Origin: Blastobasis lacticolella | Taxonomy: Eukaryota; Arthropoda; Insecta; Lepidoptera; Blastobasidae | Direction: 5' to 3' | DNA length: 64,000 bases | NCBI GenBank assembly: GCA_905147135.1 | Contig: LR990058.1 | Coordinates: 16,529,349 to 16,593,348, forward strand | Shown here: positions 1 through 10,920 of the stretch, piece after piece | Numbering within the stretch: position 1 is the first letter of the stretch | How the letters are laid out: every line of letters starts with the position of its first letter | Notes under the pieces: model-generated | What the model saw: the letters and a program-made list of their open reading frames with translations, nothing else | Told to the model about the DNA's origin: nothing | Databases searched by the model: none | Made by a program: the position numbers and the translations under genes

Positions 1-939
1 AAGGTAGGTAAGTCAGAAATAATAGGTTTAATTCTGTTTTGTTTGTGCAATATCATGGTTTTCTTTGTGTTAAATATGACCTATATACCTATTTATAATG
101 CCAACAAAGTTTTCCTGCTACAGTCCGAATCTGCGTTGAGATACTTATATATTTTAGTAGTTAGAAATACAAGAGGTACTATAGAGAAAATCAAAATTAG
201 GAAACAAATTCTACTGAGACGATGAATATTATTTATTAATTTTTTACATTACTCGTACTAGACATGTATTTGACCGCCATCCCAACTATGTGATGATGCG
301 GTTATGCTTGTATAGTTAGCCTATTCTCACTCAGGTGACTCACTTGCCGCTTGATCTCATTGATATTTAGGAATTAGAACTACCCTATGACATTCATGAC
401 AGTGTTTCCGCAACATCCAAAATTACATACTTTTCAAGTCAAGTCAATTTCATTCAATTTGGGTTGAAAAACATTTATGCCATAAATAGTATACACTTCA
501 CCCACATTGGCAAGACTTTAAGCAGCTGCATCGCTTTCAAGCTTAAACGCCAGCGTTCCACTACAAAGCCAAGAATAGCGAGTTCAGAACGGTTTGAATT
601 TTAATAAACCAAACTTGGGGCATATTGGACCGCGACTCCTCAACTTTTATATTAAGTTATGCTGGAACTAACTGCCACGATATTGGTTAAGAGAGTTTTT
701 CGCGATCTACTGCAAAGTTGGTTATAGAGTCTGCTTTTTATTATTGGCTAGTTACTGCTTATTTAACTGGTAACTGGTACCCTACCTAATTTTGGTTTTG
801 GTTTTGGTTCGCTTGTCTGCTAAACAAAGATTAAAATGCGGCTTGCAATTAAATGATGATCACAATGCAACAAAAGTGGTAGAAAAAATAAAAATCCCGC
901 CTGCGGGTGAAAAGTTAAAAGCAACATATTCTTATAAGT
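1..939. other. No gene recognised
   Basis: AT-rich, with short open frames only. A small run of three TTTTGG-type units sits near 791-808. No family shared with the rest of the window was seen. Confidence 0.5.
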
Positions 940-1065
940 GTATTAAAAAATGTTAGTAGTTATTAAATATTTTTGAAAACGTTTTTGAAGACCTTGATGA
1001 AGACCCCACTCTATTGGTTTTGAAGAAAAAAAGAGTTTCGAAAGCAACATACATAAGTACATTCG
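940..1065. repeat. Degenerate dispersed repeat, related to 36945-37065
   Basis: Both places share a block reading GACCTTnAT, then a CCCACTC-ATTGGT core followed by an A-run and TTTCGAAAG. Class unknown; a common type of lepidopteran retroelement remnant. Confidence 0.45.
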
Positions 1066-1464
1066 AAAAACATATTTATTTGATCTTAGGGATAAAACAT
1101 TATTTGATATATAGTAAATATTTGAACAGATTTCGGATTTTTTAAACTATTATAAAGCTTGACGAATATTATAATATAATATTATCATTATACTACCGGA
1201 AGTGCCTGTATCCTGAAAGACGTATGCAGGACGTCTTAAAGCTAGAGACAGGCTCTACAAGGTCATTGATGACGCCAATCTACCCCACAATTCTTAAAAT
1301 CAGGGAAAACACCCACGCTTTAAGGCAATGCAAATCCCGTCACCACCAGCGTCTCGAATCTCAACGCAGATTTGAACTGGAGCGGAAAAATTTTGTTTTA
1401 CATTGAGTAAATGTAAAATTCTCCTCGCAACATGCCTCGGGCATGCCTTCCAGAGGGACTTGGA
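1066..1464. other. No gene recognised
   Basis: AT-rich in its first half. A 60-codon open frame at 1224-1406 shows no recognisable domain. Confidence 0.4.
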
Positions 1465-1713
1465 TTTTTTTTTATGTCATACGGTAAGCAAGCGGGCCAC
1501 CTGATGGATAGTGGTCACCACTGCCTATAGACATTAGGAACACCAAGAGTATCGCCAATGCGTTGCCCACCTCTATAACACGTTGCTCTGGCAGCAAAAA
1601 GGCAAATGCCACTCCACTGCCCAGCCACGGTTCCCCAAATTCCCACCCCATGGAGCACTGGAAAACTTACTCACCGGCAGAATCACAATACTATTTAAAA
1701 GAGTATTATATAA
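1465..1713 (-). mobile_element. Family B retroposon copy, 5'-truncated
   Basis: On the minus strand it runs from the AATACTATT box through a CCATGGGGTGGG block and a CCACTTTCCATCAGG-like 3' block to a poly(A) tail (poly-T at 1467-1475 on plus). Closely matches 21650-21994 and 33652-33983. Confidence 0.75.
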
Positions 1714-1721
1714 ATAACTGA

Positions 1722-2312
1722 TGGACCCGGCGCGACTTAGTTCGCATACACCTACTTTATTAGGTGTCTAGTCTAGGAGGTTTACTGAATAGCGTCGGTG
1801 GCCGTGCGGTTAGAGTATGCAACTTGTAAGCCAGAGGTCCCGGGTTCGAATCCCGCTCCGGCCATGTACCTATGACTGTTTTCTGAGTTATGTACATTAG
1901 TTGAATACTAACCGATGCTCATACGGTGAGGGAAAACATCGTGATGAAACCTGCACATTCAGGCGACTGGATGTGTAACCATGATCCAATCTGGTCAGGT
2001 TTCCCTGGTAGCAGGGTCATGGAGGTCAAATGGCAGTCGTTCCACTGTAATTACCTGACCTGCCGAATCCTGGATCATGGTCAAGGTGGACCCCGGGCCC
2101 TCGTGCGCGAGAGCACAACCGGGACATTAACGCCAAGACGATGATGATGATGAGTCTATGGGGTTTACTACCCTTTTTATCTTGCTTATAAACCTTCCTC
2201 CTAAATCACTCTATCCATTCTTGAATACCGCATTAAAATCCGTTCCGTAGTTTAACAGATCTAAGCGTACACAGATACAGAGGGCGGGTGTTTTATACTA
2301 TGTATAGATAAT
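1722..2312. repeat. Family K repeat, split by a SINE insertion
   Basis: The left piece (1722-1770, GGACCCGGCGCGACTT) and the right piece (2170-2312, with ATAAACCTTCCT, ACCGCATTAAAATC and TTTTATACTATGTAT) are contiguous in the related copy at 54891-55085. The SINE at 1787-2153 is inserted between them. Confidence 0.7.
1787..2153 (+). mobile_element. Full-length tRNA-derived SINE, family A
   Basis: The head has a Pol III A-box-like segment (about 1797-1810, TGGCCGTGCGGTT) and a B box (GGGTTCGAATCCC near 1842-1853). The body contains CATTCAGGCGACTG and CCGGGCCCTCG blocks and the end is (GATGAT)n. It is flanked by a 16-bp target duplication at 1771-1786 and 2154-2169, matching 14/16. It serves as the reference copy for the family in this window. 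Confidence 0.85.
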
Positions 2313-2702
2313 ATAGACAGACTATTTGTGGAAAAGTGGTAACCCATCACTTAGTTTGAACAATGATACAGTTATTATCAATAGTTTAAAATAGTTTATT
2401 CACTTTTGTGAAATTATCCTGTGGAAACTTTACTGGCTAACGTGTGAATTATTCTCTTATATTGTAAGTAATATTAAATCTGTTCGTTTTCCTTAATAAA
2501 AAAATTAATAAAATAAAAATATACCAAATTGCTATCACAGTCGTCATTTTAGTATCTAATGTTTTATTACGATTAATCTTATCTAGGTCTACAAGAATTA
2601 TCTTAGAGACGTTGGTGAATGACTTTGGAAGGATCAAAATGTATGATAGAGTTGATTTAGAAACTTAATCTTGGGGTCATCGACCCGTATTTCGTAATAT
2701 TA
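2313..2702. other. No gene recognised
   Basis: AT-rich sequence without family repeats; a 62-codon minus-strand frame at 2449-2637 is low complexity. Confidence 0.4.
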
Positions 2703-2898
2703 TTCATCATCATAGCCCATAACAGTCCACTGCAGGAGTTAGGGCCTCTACCACGATAGGGAAGGTTATTGCCATAATCTCCACGCTTGGCAGGCGGGCT
2801 GGAGATCGCATTGTTATAAATATAACAATGGAATACGCTGTTGCCCGTTTTCCAGCCTACTACGACACCCACAAGTGTAAGGGGTTGGTGCTATTGTA
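2703..2898 (-). mobile_element. Family F element, 3' part with internal deletion
   Basis: Tail is (ATG)n on the minus strand (TCATCATCAT at 2703). It shares blocks around CCACTGCAGGA, CCACGCTTGGCAGGCGGG and GTAAGGGGTTGGTG with 5731-5990. About 45 bases present there are missing here. Confidence 0.7.
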
Positions 2899-2934
2899 CT
2901 ATTAGTAATATTACTACTTCCAACTAATTAGTAT

Positions 2935-3012
2935 CCGACAGACAGACAAATGCAAAACAAAATAATCCTGTAAGAGTTCCGTTTTTATTTTTAGGGATTC
3001 GGAACACTAAAC
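2935..3012. repeat. Retroelement 3'-end fragment
   Basis: Carries GACAGACAGAC, then AATCCTGTAAGAGTTCCGTTTTT and GGGATTCGGAACACTAAA, a type of repeat end common in lepidopteran genomes. Distantly similar to 33240-33325. Confidence 0.5.
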
Positions 3013-4689
3013 ACAGACGTGACTATTGAACCCGTTATACTAGAAATTCGTATTTACATACAAATTTAAAAGTAAATTGAAAATTGCATCTACCTGTAGA
3101 ATTGTTTGAAATTGGTGGAAAGCCGCCGTGAGAGTCAGAAATACATTGAACAATCCGGCCAGGGCATTCCGCCTTTGTACTTGGCGTATGACAGCTTTCC
3201 AATTGACTGGAATCAGACCCTGGAAGACTGAGACGTGTCGGAAACGTTCCTTTTTTGGAATTCTTTCACTTAACGATCCTTCCTTTGATTCGTATAATGG
3301 AAATGAATGCTGTGACTTATCGGAAAATTAGAAAGAAATGAAAGTGAATATTTTTTTGTCAATACTGGGAGCTCAATGGAGAATACATACGGTTTCTTAC
3401 GTTAAAATTGAGCGACATAATTATTTGCTGTACAACGCGAAAATTAAGAGGCCTTACAAACTCTCCCAATACAACATTTTTAGTTACGTTACAGATCTAT
3501 TCGTATTAAAAATAATTTGCTTGACTGTATATCCTGAGAACTAAGCGATTAAACCAAATTTCTATGGCGCAGTACGAGATTCTTTATGCAATATAGAAAC
3601 GTTATCACAAAAATATATTCGGCGATAATTTTAGTTTAGTTCTTCAGCTATGCTCTAAACATATATTTTTGATTTATACCACTACAGCAGCAAACAAGCT
3701 TACGGTCTGCCTGAACAGGAATTTATAGCCTGCAAAGCAAATCTAGACGTTAAAAAATCTATAAAATTGACATTATCCCCGCTGTAATTCTCATGCGCAA
3801 AAAATCTCAATATGCTTGCTAACATAAAAATCAATGCGATTAAACCGAATAGTGCAAGAAATACTCCGCAATCCGGGAATATTCGCAATACTTTTTTAGT
3901 TGAAAGACAAAATCCTCCCTCGCACGGTATAAAGCTTTTAACCCGTTGGACATTCTAATATCGGCCACTAGACATTGCGCCTCTGGAAGGATATGTTCCA
4001 GTTAAATACCAATGTCGTAGGGCTGGAAATCCCCGGGTCTCGGGGAAAATATTTTCTTCCACATTTTTGAGAGGCATCCTACGAAATTGTTGGGGAATCC
4101 GCCATTCCGCCGTCGATGGAATTGGTTGCGATTTTTGCGAGGTGTTTAAATATCGCCTCGGATAATGGACAATATTTTGGTGATAGCGAAGAATGTACCA
4201 TCGGGTGCCGTTGGACGTGTGTGTTGAGAATTTTCGGAGCTCGAATTATCGAATATATGTTATTTACGTCTATTATTTGTGACAATTATCTATATCCTCA
4301 TAGGTTTCTGTTTTTTTTTATTTTACCAAAATGTTTACTTACATCGTTTATTGATAGTTAATTAAGCTCAATATGTGCACCGACAGAGCCATAAAATAAA
4401 AAAAGTATTGTCACTCATTTGAATTTGATACTTCGACAGCATTTGCTTTTTCATAGTTTTTTCGCTTATTTTTAAACAAGCATTGTAATAAATTTGTTTG
4501 TAATCCTGAAAACTGTATGCTTTCATTTCGGGAAATCAGAGGACATTATGAGGACCTTTTGTTCACATATATTTTACGAATATGGAACTTCTAACGACGC
4601 GAGAATTCTGAAGACGGGGCGAAGTTAAGGAAAAACAGTAGTAAAGCGGACCCTGGCTGAAGCCGAGATTGACTGCTGGGGGGACGATA
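3013..4689. other. No gene recognised
   Basis: Mostly unique-looking AT-rich DNA. The only repeat seen is a short minus-strand family B' scrap at about 3683-3715 (AAGCTTACGG). Confidence 0.4.
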
Positions 4690-4752
4690 TATTATTATAT
4701 GATAGGCGGCAGTGACCACTTTCCATCAGGTGGCCTGCCGTATAACATAAAA
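4690..4752 (+). repeat. Family B 3'-end scrap with A-rich tail
   Basis: Contains GTGACCACTTTCCATCAGG followed by ATAACATAAAAAAA, the terminal block of family B. Confidence 0.6.
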
Positions 4753-4877
4753 AAATTAGTACGTGTACATCATAAAATAATGTCATGTATTTTTTTTAAG
4801 ATAAATTAGTCAGTACTAGTGCTGACTTAATATAATAAAAGCTCATATAATTTGTTGTACACGTATTGCTGAATACG

Positions 4878-4934
4878 TCAAAGTTTTTTAAATTGATGTA
4901 TTTTTGAAAAATACATCAATTTAAAAAACTTTGA
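4878..4934. repeat. Perfect palindrome, 28-bp arms, 1-base loop
   Basis: Positions 4878-4905 are the exact reverse complement of 4907-4934, with only the G at 4906 between them. Arms are AT-rich (TCAAAG at one end, TATTTTT at the centre). It has no second copy in the window. Confidence 0.9.
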
Positions 4935-5325
4935 AATAAAAATTCTTAAATCATTATTAAGAAAATCTATCCACGGAACTATTTAAATTTAAATTCGCCC
5001 TTTTATATCTAACCGAAAAAATAGCGCACACCATTTTCCGGATTTCGTTCACTAATAATAGAATTGAAACGTTCATTCATTTGGAAATGAATATTTGATT
5101 AACAGTGGTATAATTATACGCAGCGAAAATAGTATTTCCACATTATTCGTTTCAACCCCAATCATCAGGGTTTAATTAATGAAAACTTGTTTTTATTAAT
5201 GGTGTCACGAATTAATCGTCATTTAATGGAGGGTGGTACTTAATCATTTATAACGCTAACAATTTTTCTTATAACAATTACTGAACAATAGCAGTTTTTT
5301 TTAAAGTAAAAATTAAAAGGTCCTT
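4935..5325. other. No gene recognised
   Basis: AT-rich, no family repeats seen. Confidence 0.4.
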
Positions 5326-5565
5326 TTTAAGGCCCTCCGGACAGTCGGTCCACCTGATGGAAAGTGGCTACCGTCGTCCAGGACGTCTGCAACCTAAAGG
5401 GAAAGGATGCGGTGCCGGCTGAGATACTTGTAGACACGCTTTTTGAAGAACCACATGTTATAGTGATAAGGAAAGACTTCGGGAGGGGAGCTCATTCCAT
5501 ACCTTGCACGTGCGCGGTAAAAAGGCTTGCGGTTCCCTTACGTTAGTTGGATGCCAGGCATTTAG
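5326..5565. repeat. Family G repeat
   Basis: Shares with 24325-24575 and 31335-31510 a GTCCAGGA-TCTGCAACCTAA block, GATGCGGTG, a TTATAGT/TTATAAT block and a terminal ACGTTAGTT-GATGCCA block. Orientation and class unknown; the first block resembles the 3' part of family B. Confidence 0.65.
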
Positions 5566-5730
5566 ATGGTAGGGATGAAATCTATCCCATCGTTGGAAGG
5601 TGCGATTGATTTTTAGATTTGCCATTTCTCCATCCATATTCTATAGGTACACACTAAAACATTCCTTTGTAAATCGTCTGCCTTGTTGTTGTAAATGTTG
5701 ATGGTATTTTGCTAAAGATGTACAGAGACT

Positions 5731-5990
5731 CATCATCACAGGCCACAACAGTTCACTTCAGGACTTAGGGCCTCTCCCACGAAAAGGGAGGTTATTACCT
5801 TAATCACCACGCTTGGCAGGCGGGATGGAGATCGCAGTGTTATGAATATAGCAATGGAAAATGCTGCTGCCCATTTTCCAGGCTACGGCGATTCTAGATC
5901 TTTTGTCTCGAAAACATTAGTCGCCTTGTACCACACCCATGAGTGTAAGGGGTTGGTGTCATTCTACCCTGCCGGACACCACACGGCCAT
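5731..5990 (-). mobile_element. Family F element, longest copy
   Basis: On the minus strand it begins near GGCCGTGTGGTGTCCGGC and ends in (GAT)n-type sequence at 5731-5736. It includes the CTAGATCTTTTGTCTCGAAA segment missing from shorter copies. Probably the 3' portion of a retroelement. Confidence 0.7.
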
Positions 5991-6645
5991 TACAGAGACT
6001 AAAGACAAGAAAAGGAAAAACATTACCAAGTCACTATATGAAGACACCTTTTCCAAAAAATAAGGAAAGACTAGACTAGATTACCAGTAAACACTGCCAG
6101 AACTAGGGCTAACTGAATGTTTTAATGTTGGCAACCCAATCGAAGGATGAAAAAGTTTTGGGACCGTTTACTCTTACAAGATTAGAATTAACTGTGATTG
6201 TTTCTTCACTTGTTCGGAATGAGAGAGCAGTTGCCAGTATGAATAAAGTTTCAGAAAGGACGAGTCAGGGTCGAATTGAGAAAGTTTTTGGGTTGCTTGT
6301 CTATTTATAAGCAATTTGTAGATGTGTATTACATTCTAAGCGTCCACTTTATACAAAATCTTTCAGCTTTAAACTATTGTTTTAAAAAAGACTTCTGATT
6401 CGTCACAGTAGAACATGATAACGGTAATATAGTTGCAGCCTATAACCGAGGAGACGTTTGGTGTAAATAATCTCTTTTAATGAAAAGTATAAATCGAGAC
6501 ACTTTTCATTACAAATAGCGATAATCACGTTTAGTGATCTTCTTACCACACCTACAAAGATCCGCTAGAATCAGATATCAAATTATGCATTTCGGGGACA
6601 TTGTCTTGGTTTGTCGATGTAAATAATTACAACTTCCTACAATTC
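5991..6645. other. No gene recognised
   Basis: Only short low-information frames; no family repeats seen. Confidence 0.4.
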
Positions 6646-6649
6646 CGCC

Positions 6650-7205
6650 ACTTTCATACGACCGAAAAATTTTCTATGACCGAACCTTGAAAACATTAAA
6701 AATGCTCAATTCTCAGCTTAGCAATCTGCAACAACATCTACACAACTCCGTATCCCAACGTCCAAGGCGGTCGACACTTTATTAAACTATATGTTCCGCC
6801 ATAGAACACACTTTCATACCGAAAAGTATTCTGTGACTTACCTAACCTCGAAAAAAGGAAAATTCAACTCTAAGCTTAGTAATCTGCACTACTACATAAC
6901 TCTGTAGGCCATTCCAAAGCCCTGTGAGTCAAAGAATATTCTTCGGTCGTATGAAAGTTTTATTATTTAAGAATTAGGGCTTTGGAATTGTCTACCAAAA
7001 AAGAATCCCTTACGACCCAGTAAAAAAAAAGTTACGAATAATCTCCACTCACATTTTCATAACCGGTTATCAAATTCCACAATCGTGTGGACTAAATATT
7101 CATCCATACGTAACCAGCTACGAAACAAATCGAAAGCTCAAATCGCAGCTCAGAAATCTGTAGCGTCTACAATACTCTGTACACAAGTCCGAGCCGGTCA
7201 CAGCC
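6650..7205. repeat. Three strongly diverged direct repeats with an internal hairpin
   Basis: Units near 6650-6775, 6811-6930 and 7045-7205 share the order CACTTTCATA, then an AGCTTAG-AATCTGCA-like core, then CATAACTCTGTA-like ends. A 13-bp inverted repeat (6911-6923 and 6976-6988) and an inverted pair around TTTCATACGACCGA (6652 and 6943) also occur. Confidence 0.5.
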
Positions 7206-7610
7206 CTATTTCACCACGACAGGGCCCGGCGCGGCCAGAAAATTGAACTGTTGTTTTCGAAATGTATTAGCGCATTTATTCGCGCGTCGCGCCGTGCGCC
7301 GCCGCAGCGCGATCGTGGACGATAATATTTTAACTTTATCTCGGATACTGCGAGGGAATTTCGCTCGGGGCACAGAGTACGGCTGTGCGGTGGGATGGGT
7401 TGGGTCGCCGGAGGCGTCGTGAATGGCAAGGTTTCGGCTGCTCTCATGACACCTCCATTCAGACGATGGAGGAGCGGAGGGGGGTCAGTGGGGCGGCGAA
7501 TGCCGAGAGTCCCATACAGGTTCTTCGTCCCCCAACGGCGGGTGACGTGCTTAATGCATAACACGCGTTAAAAAGAAAAACAAAAGTCTAGTGGGGGTCA
7601 CCTGGCACTA
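7196..7610. other. GC- and CpG-rich island, unassigned
   Basis: GC content is much higher than the flanks, with many CGCG/GCGC steps (for example 7280-7315). The open frame across it on the minus strand (7211-7564) has no recognisable domain, starts TTG and is Arg/Pro-rich as expected from composition. It could be a regulatory island or an unrecognised exon. Confidence 0.4.
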
Positions 7611-7619
7611 GCTGGTTTG

Positions 7620-8167
7620 ATGTTTCGTTGTGTACCGGCACGTCATCATAGCGCGCTGCTTAGGGAGTGGGTCTAAAGCTCACTCCCCGAGTATAGGCTC
7701 GGGCTGAGTGAGCATTCCGTGGCGGAGTCATCAGATAATATGAGGAACTACTTCCTCACACATACCGTGGCTCCGTCAATACACGGTAAGAAGGCACCAT
7801 CAGGTGTTAGTGGGTATGCCCGTTATTTGGTTATACATTTTTGAGGTTGGTGCGCCCTAAACCTTAAGTTTCGCATTGGTTAATTTGACGGTAGGTGTGT
7901 TATTGTTTTTTCTATACCACGGTAGCAAACAAGCTTACGGCCAACCTGATTAAAGCAGATCCCGTAGCCTTTGAATGTTTGCAATACCAGGGGTTCTACT
8001 ACTCCTAACTACTATAACTACTTGACCACATAATACGTGTAAATCATCCTTAATTGATTAATTACTGGTAAATCAACTGGGAGCAAAATTCCCAATAGTC
8101 TTTGTAGGTCTATTAAGCAGGAAATTCTCAGTAATACCTACAAGGTAAGACTACCTAGTAAATATCG
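7620..8167. other. No gene recognised; short repeat scrap
   Basis: Contains a moderately GC-rich block (7630-7800) with small inverted repeats around CTCACTCCCCGAG and a minus-strand family B' scrap at 7910-7950. Confidence 0.4.
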
Positions 8168-8276
8168 CAGGTACCAGCTGGATGCAAAAGGCAAAAGACC
8201 GGTCTTTGTGGAGATCTCTGGGGGGTCCTATGCCCAGCAGTGGGCGTCTTCCGGCTGATATGATGATGATAAATAT
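8168..8276 (+). mobile_element. Non-LTR retrotransposon 3' end, (GAT)n tail
   Basis: Encodes the end of a LINE ORF2-like protein (WMQKAKDRSLWRSL) with a one-base frame loss compared with 44165-44262, then GCTGATATGATGATGAT. Only the extreme 3' end is present, as expected for 5'-truncated insertion. Confidence 0.65.
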
Positions 8277-8279
8277 GAA

Positions 8280-8543
8280 GACAAGATGGTGAGGGAAAAC
8301 ATGTATGTATGTATGTATGTAAACTCTTTATTGCATTGCAAACATCGTGATGAAACCTTTACATTCAAGCGACTGAATGTGTAACCATGATTCAATCTGG
8401 TCAGGTTCCTCTGGTAGCTGATTACAGTCAGATTACAATCGCTCCACTGTAATCACCTGATCAGCCAAATTCTGGATCATGGTCAAGGCGGACCCCGGGC
8501 CCTCGCGCGAGAGCATAACCGGGACATTAACGCCAAGATGAGA
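8280..8543 (+). mobile_element. Family A SINE, headless copy with nested micro-insertion
   Basis: Begins at the GTGAGGGAAAACAT block and runs to the GACATTAACGCCAAGATG end. It is interrupted at about 8301-8342 by a (GTAT)n run plus AAACTCTTTATTGCATTGC, with AAACAT on both sides. Confidence 0.8.
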
Positions 8544-9240
8544 TGACTGGGAGAAATTGTACTATTTCCATAACAAACCAGTGGTTACTTTGCCCTCTGA
8601 ATAACCTGCACTGTGGCGCCTCCGCGGCGGGCGATGTAAAGCGACACTCGGCATGTTTATATCCGTGGAAATGGACAAAAAGTGCATCCCCCCGCCCCCA
8701 CCCTCCCCGGCTGCCTCTTTAACATAATAATAGATTTCGGCTTCCTACAATTTATTACTAACTAGCGCCGGAGACGCGATTCCGGTTCCAGAACCAATTC
8801 AGACTTACACTCCTATAAGGTGGTGTTGGTAGGTAGCTACTTGTGTATGGTTGAGGCGCTTTGTGCATCCCAATCGGAGTGTGTGGCTTGGATTTTTATT
8901 TTGCTGGAGGGTTGGTTTTGTGGTCGTAAAGTGCTTGTGGGTTAGGAAGGTTAGGAATATGTCTAAGTCGTCATCTGTCTGTCTCATGATCATTCTGGCT
9001 TTTAGATATTAGTCTCCCCGACACGCACACTCACGCATGGATACACACACGCATGTGTACATACACACACATGTAGCAATGTAAAAAAAACCACGTACAT
9101 TTTGTTTTTATCCATGACGCCTTTACCCATCAATACATATATATCAGTGGATGGATTTCCCAAAATATCCAAGCGTGACAGGTAGATTACAACTTGGAGC
9201 GTAAAAAACAATTTAAAACGCAACTTCCTATTTTACAGAG
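8544..9240. other. No gene recognised
   Basis: Contains a CA/TG-rich imperfect microsatellite at about 9020-9075. Confidence 0.4.
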
Positions 9241-9310
9241 GACCTAGGTCATGTGAAGAAGGCTCAAGTCCAGCAGTGGACTGCTATGAGCTTCTGGTGA
9301 TCATGACGAT
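9241..9310 (+). repeat. Possible LINE 3'-end scrap
   Basis: CCAGCAGTGGACTGCTATGAG resembles the CCCAGCAGTGGG block before the (GAT)n tails elsewhere. Low confidence. Confidence 0.35.
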
Positions 9311-9436
9311 AAGATTGGCAGTTTTTTACTATGATTTACCACAAATTATAATAAAACAAACAGCTGATTGTGATGCGAGGGTATGAAGAGCTAAACGGAG
9401 GAAACAAAGCGAAAAGACTCTGACAGAAGCTGGGAT

Positions 9437-9645
9437 TGAAATTAAAAATTAAAAATTTCTTTATTGATTAGGACATTAAATATCTCTTTCAATCGTCAAA
9501 AAGGAGGGGGTAGGAAAGTAGGATGGAAACACACAGTGACACGCTGACCGCCCTATGGCCGTAGATAAACGTATCCCTCGCCAACCGAACCGTGTTCGAC
9601 AATGCCAGGCAGAGCCGGAACGCTATATTATTGATCGCTTGGAGG
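9437..9645 (-). mobile_element. Family C retroelement 3' end
   Basis: Read on minus, it ends CGATTGAAAGAGATATTTAATGTCCT...AATAAAGAAATTTTTAA. Matches 53371-53700, including CGACAATGCCAGGCAGAGCC. Internal sequence is non-coding. Confidence 0.7.
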
Positions 9646-10000
9646 ATGATAACAAATAAATGACACCTCTAACTAATCGACAGATTTCGTCCGTGTGCTT
9701 CCTTAGGTAATAAGAAAGAAAAAAGAACAGAAAATGTATTTTGTAAATGACTGAATCGATTTTAATAAAACTAAATAGAAATCCCAATTAAACTGCCTTT
9801 CTTTCACAAATTGAACTGAATGATGTTTTTTTTCTCTATGATGGTTTACACTTTAAAAAATAAGTCTTTCTGTAACTATATCCTTTAATTCCTCCTAAGT
9901 TCAATTTAATTAACTCTTCCCCTGCCCTTCCATACCCCTACCCTAACTTACCCTAAGGATCACGAAAGTTGAGGATCGAATAATTCGCCAAACAAAAGTC
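9646..10000. other. No gene recognised
   Basis: AT-rich; no family repeat seen. Confidence 0.4.
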
Positions 10001-10920
10001 CTATATTTATACCTAAAAGACAGCACCGGCCAAAGTAATAATGGAGGGTATACTACAATTCGTTGCCCAAAAAAACACTTCTTCGAAGTGAAAAAGCGCC
10101 GAAGCGTCAGCTACCCGCGCGGTATCACAGTATTCGCGTCGCCACGGGCGGCAACTTTCTACTTTCGGAAATTAGATAAAATCTCTGTCCTACGTCGCTA
10201 AAAACTTTTACATATTTTTCTTCCTACGGGCGCTATCAGGCCAGATTTCCATCCGCCCGGGGCAAAGATGGCGTCCTATAAACAGGATGACGTCACGACA
10301 CCCGCTTTATCCCGGTGTAGTTTCACCAAAAAAGCAAATACAACTTTTAAGACAGCCAGTACGTGAAATAACGAGACGTGGCGCATTCCATCCAGCCAGG
10401 AACTAGATACAAAACATTTTCATCATTTTGAGTACATTCATTATTTTGCGCTGAAACTGCAGCTGGGTGCTACCACAGGCGACTTGCAACTCTAGCACTT
10501 TATAAATTAGGACTTGAGCGGCTGCAAATGAAAGTGTGCACCGAGTCTGCCAAAATGAGATGTCTTACTGCGAAAAATTTTGCCCATTGACGGATGATGG
10601 GGAAACGTCGTTACTGCCCCGGTGATAAAGACCAGAATCCTGTGCGATAATTTGCCTTAGAGCCACGAAAACCGCGGGCGCTCGCAATGTATTTGGGAGC
10701 GGGGTCTATTTAAAAAACTGCGCTGCTTTCCGGCGTGACGAGCCCGACGGTCTTCATTTAAAAAGGTCGTAAAACGTAGCTGGAAAATTGTTTTGACAAC
10801 GCTCCTGATATTATGTTAGGAAGTGTTTACGCTGGCCTGTAATCGGATTTGGTGCGTATTTGTTGCTAGCTTCTGGACTAGGTTCGAGTATTCTACCCAA
10901 TTACGCGTACTGAGTCTTAA
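10001..10920. other. Unique, CpG-containing non-coding stretch with a CRE-like site
   Basis: Longest repeat-free, GC-moderate block in the left half. It contains a perfect TGACGTCA palindrome at 10288-10295 and AAAGATGGCG at 10264-10273, resembling a Pho/YY1-type core. Candidate regulatory DNA; no coding signal. Confidence 0.35.

Noticed and set aside
1842..1853. tRNA gene candidate (GGTTCGAATCC box)
   Set aside because: No foldable acceptor and anticodon arms; the box belongs to the head of a dispersed SINE.
7211..7564. 117-codon minus-strand frame
   Set aside because: Composition follows the GC-rich island, it starts TTG, and it has no recognisable domain; kept only as a GC island.
8302..8325. 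CRISPR-like or satellite array
   Set aside because: Simple GTAT microsatellite attached to a retroelement tail.
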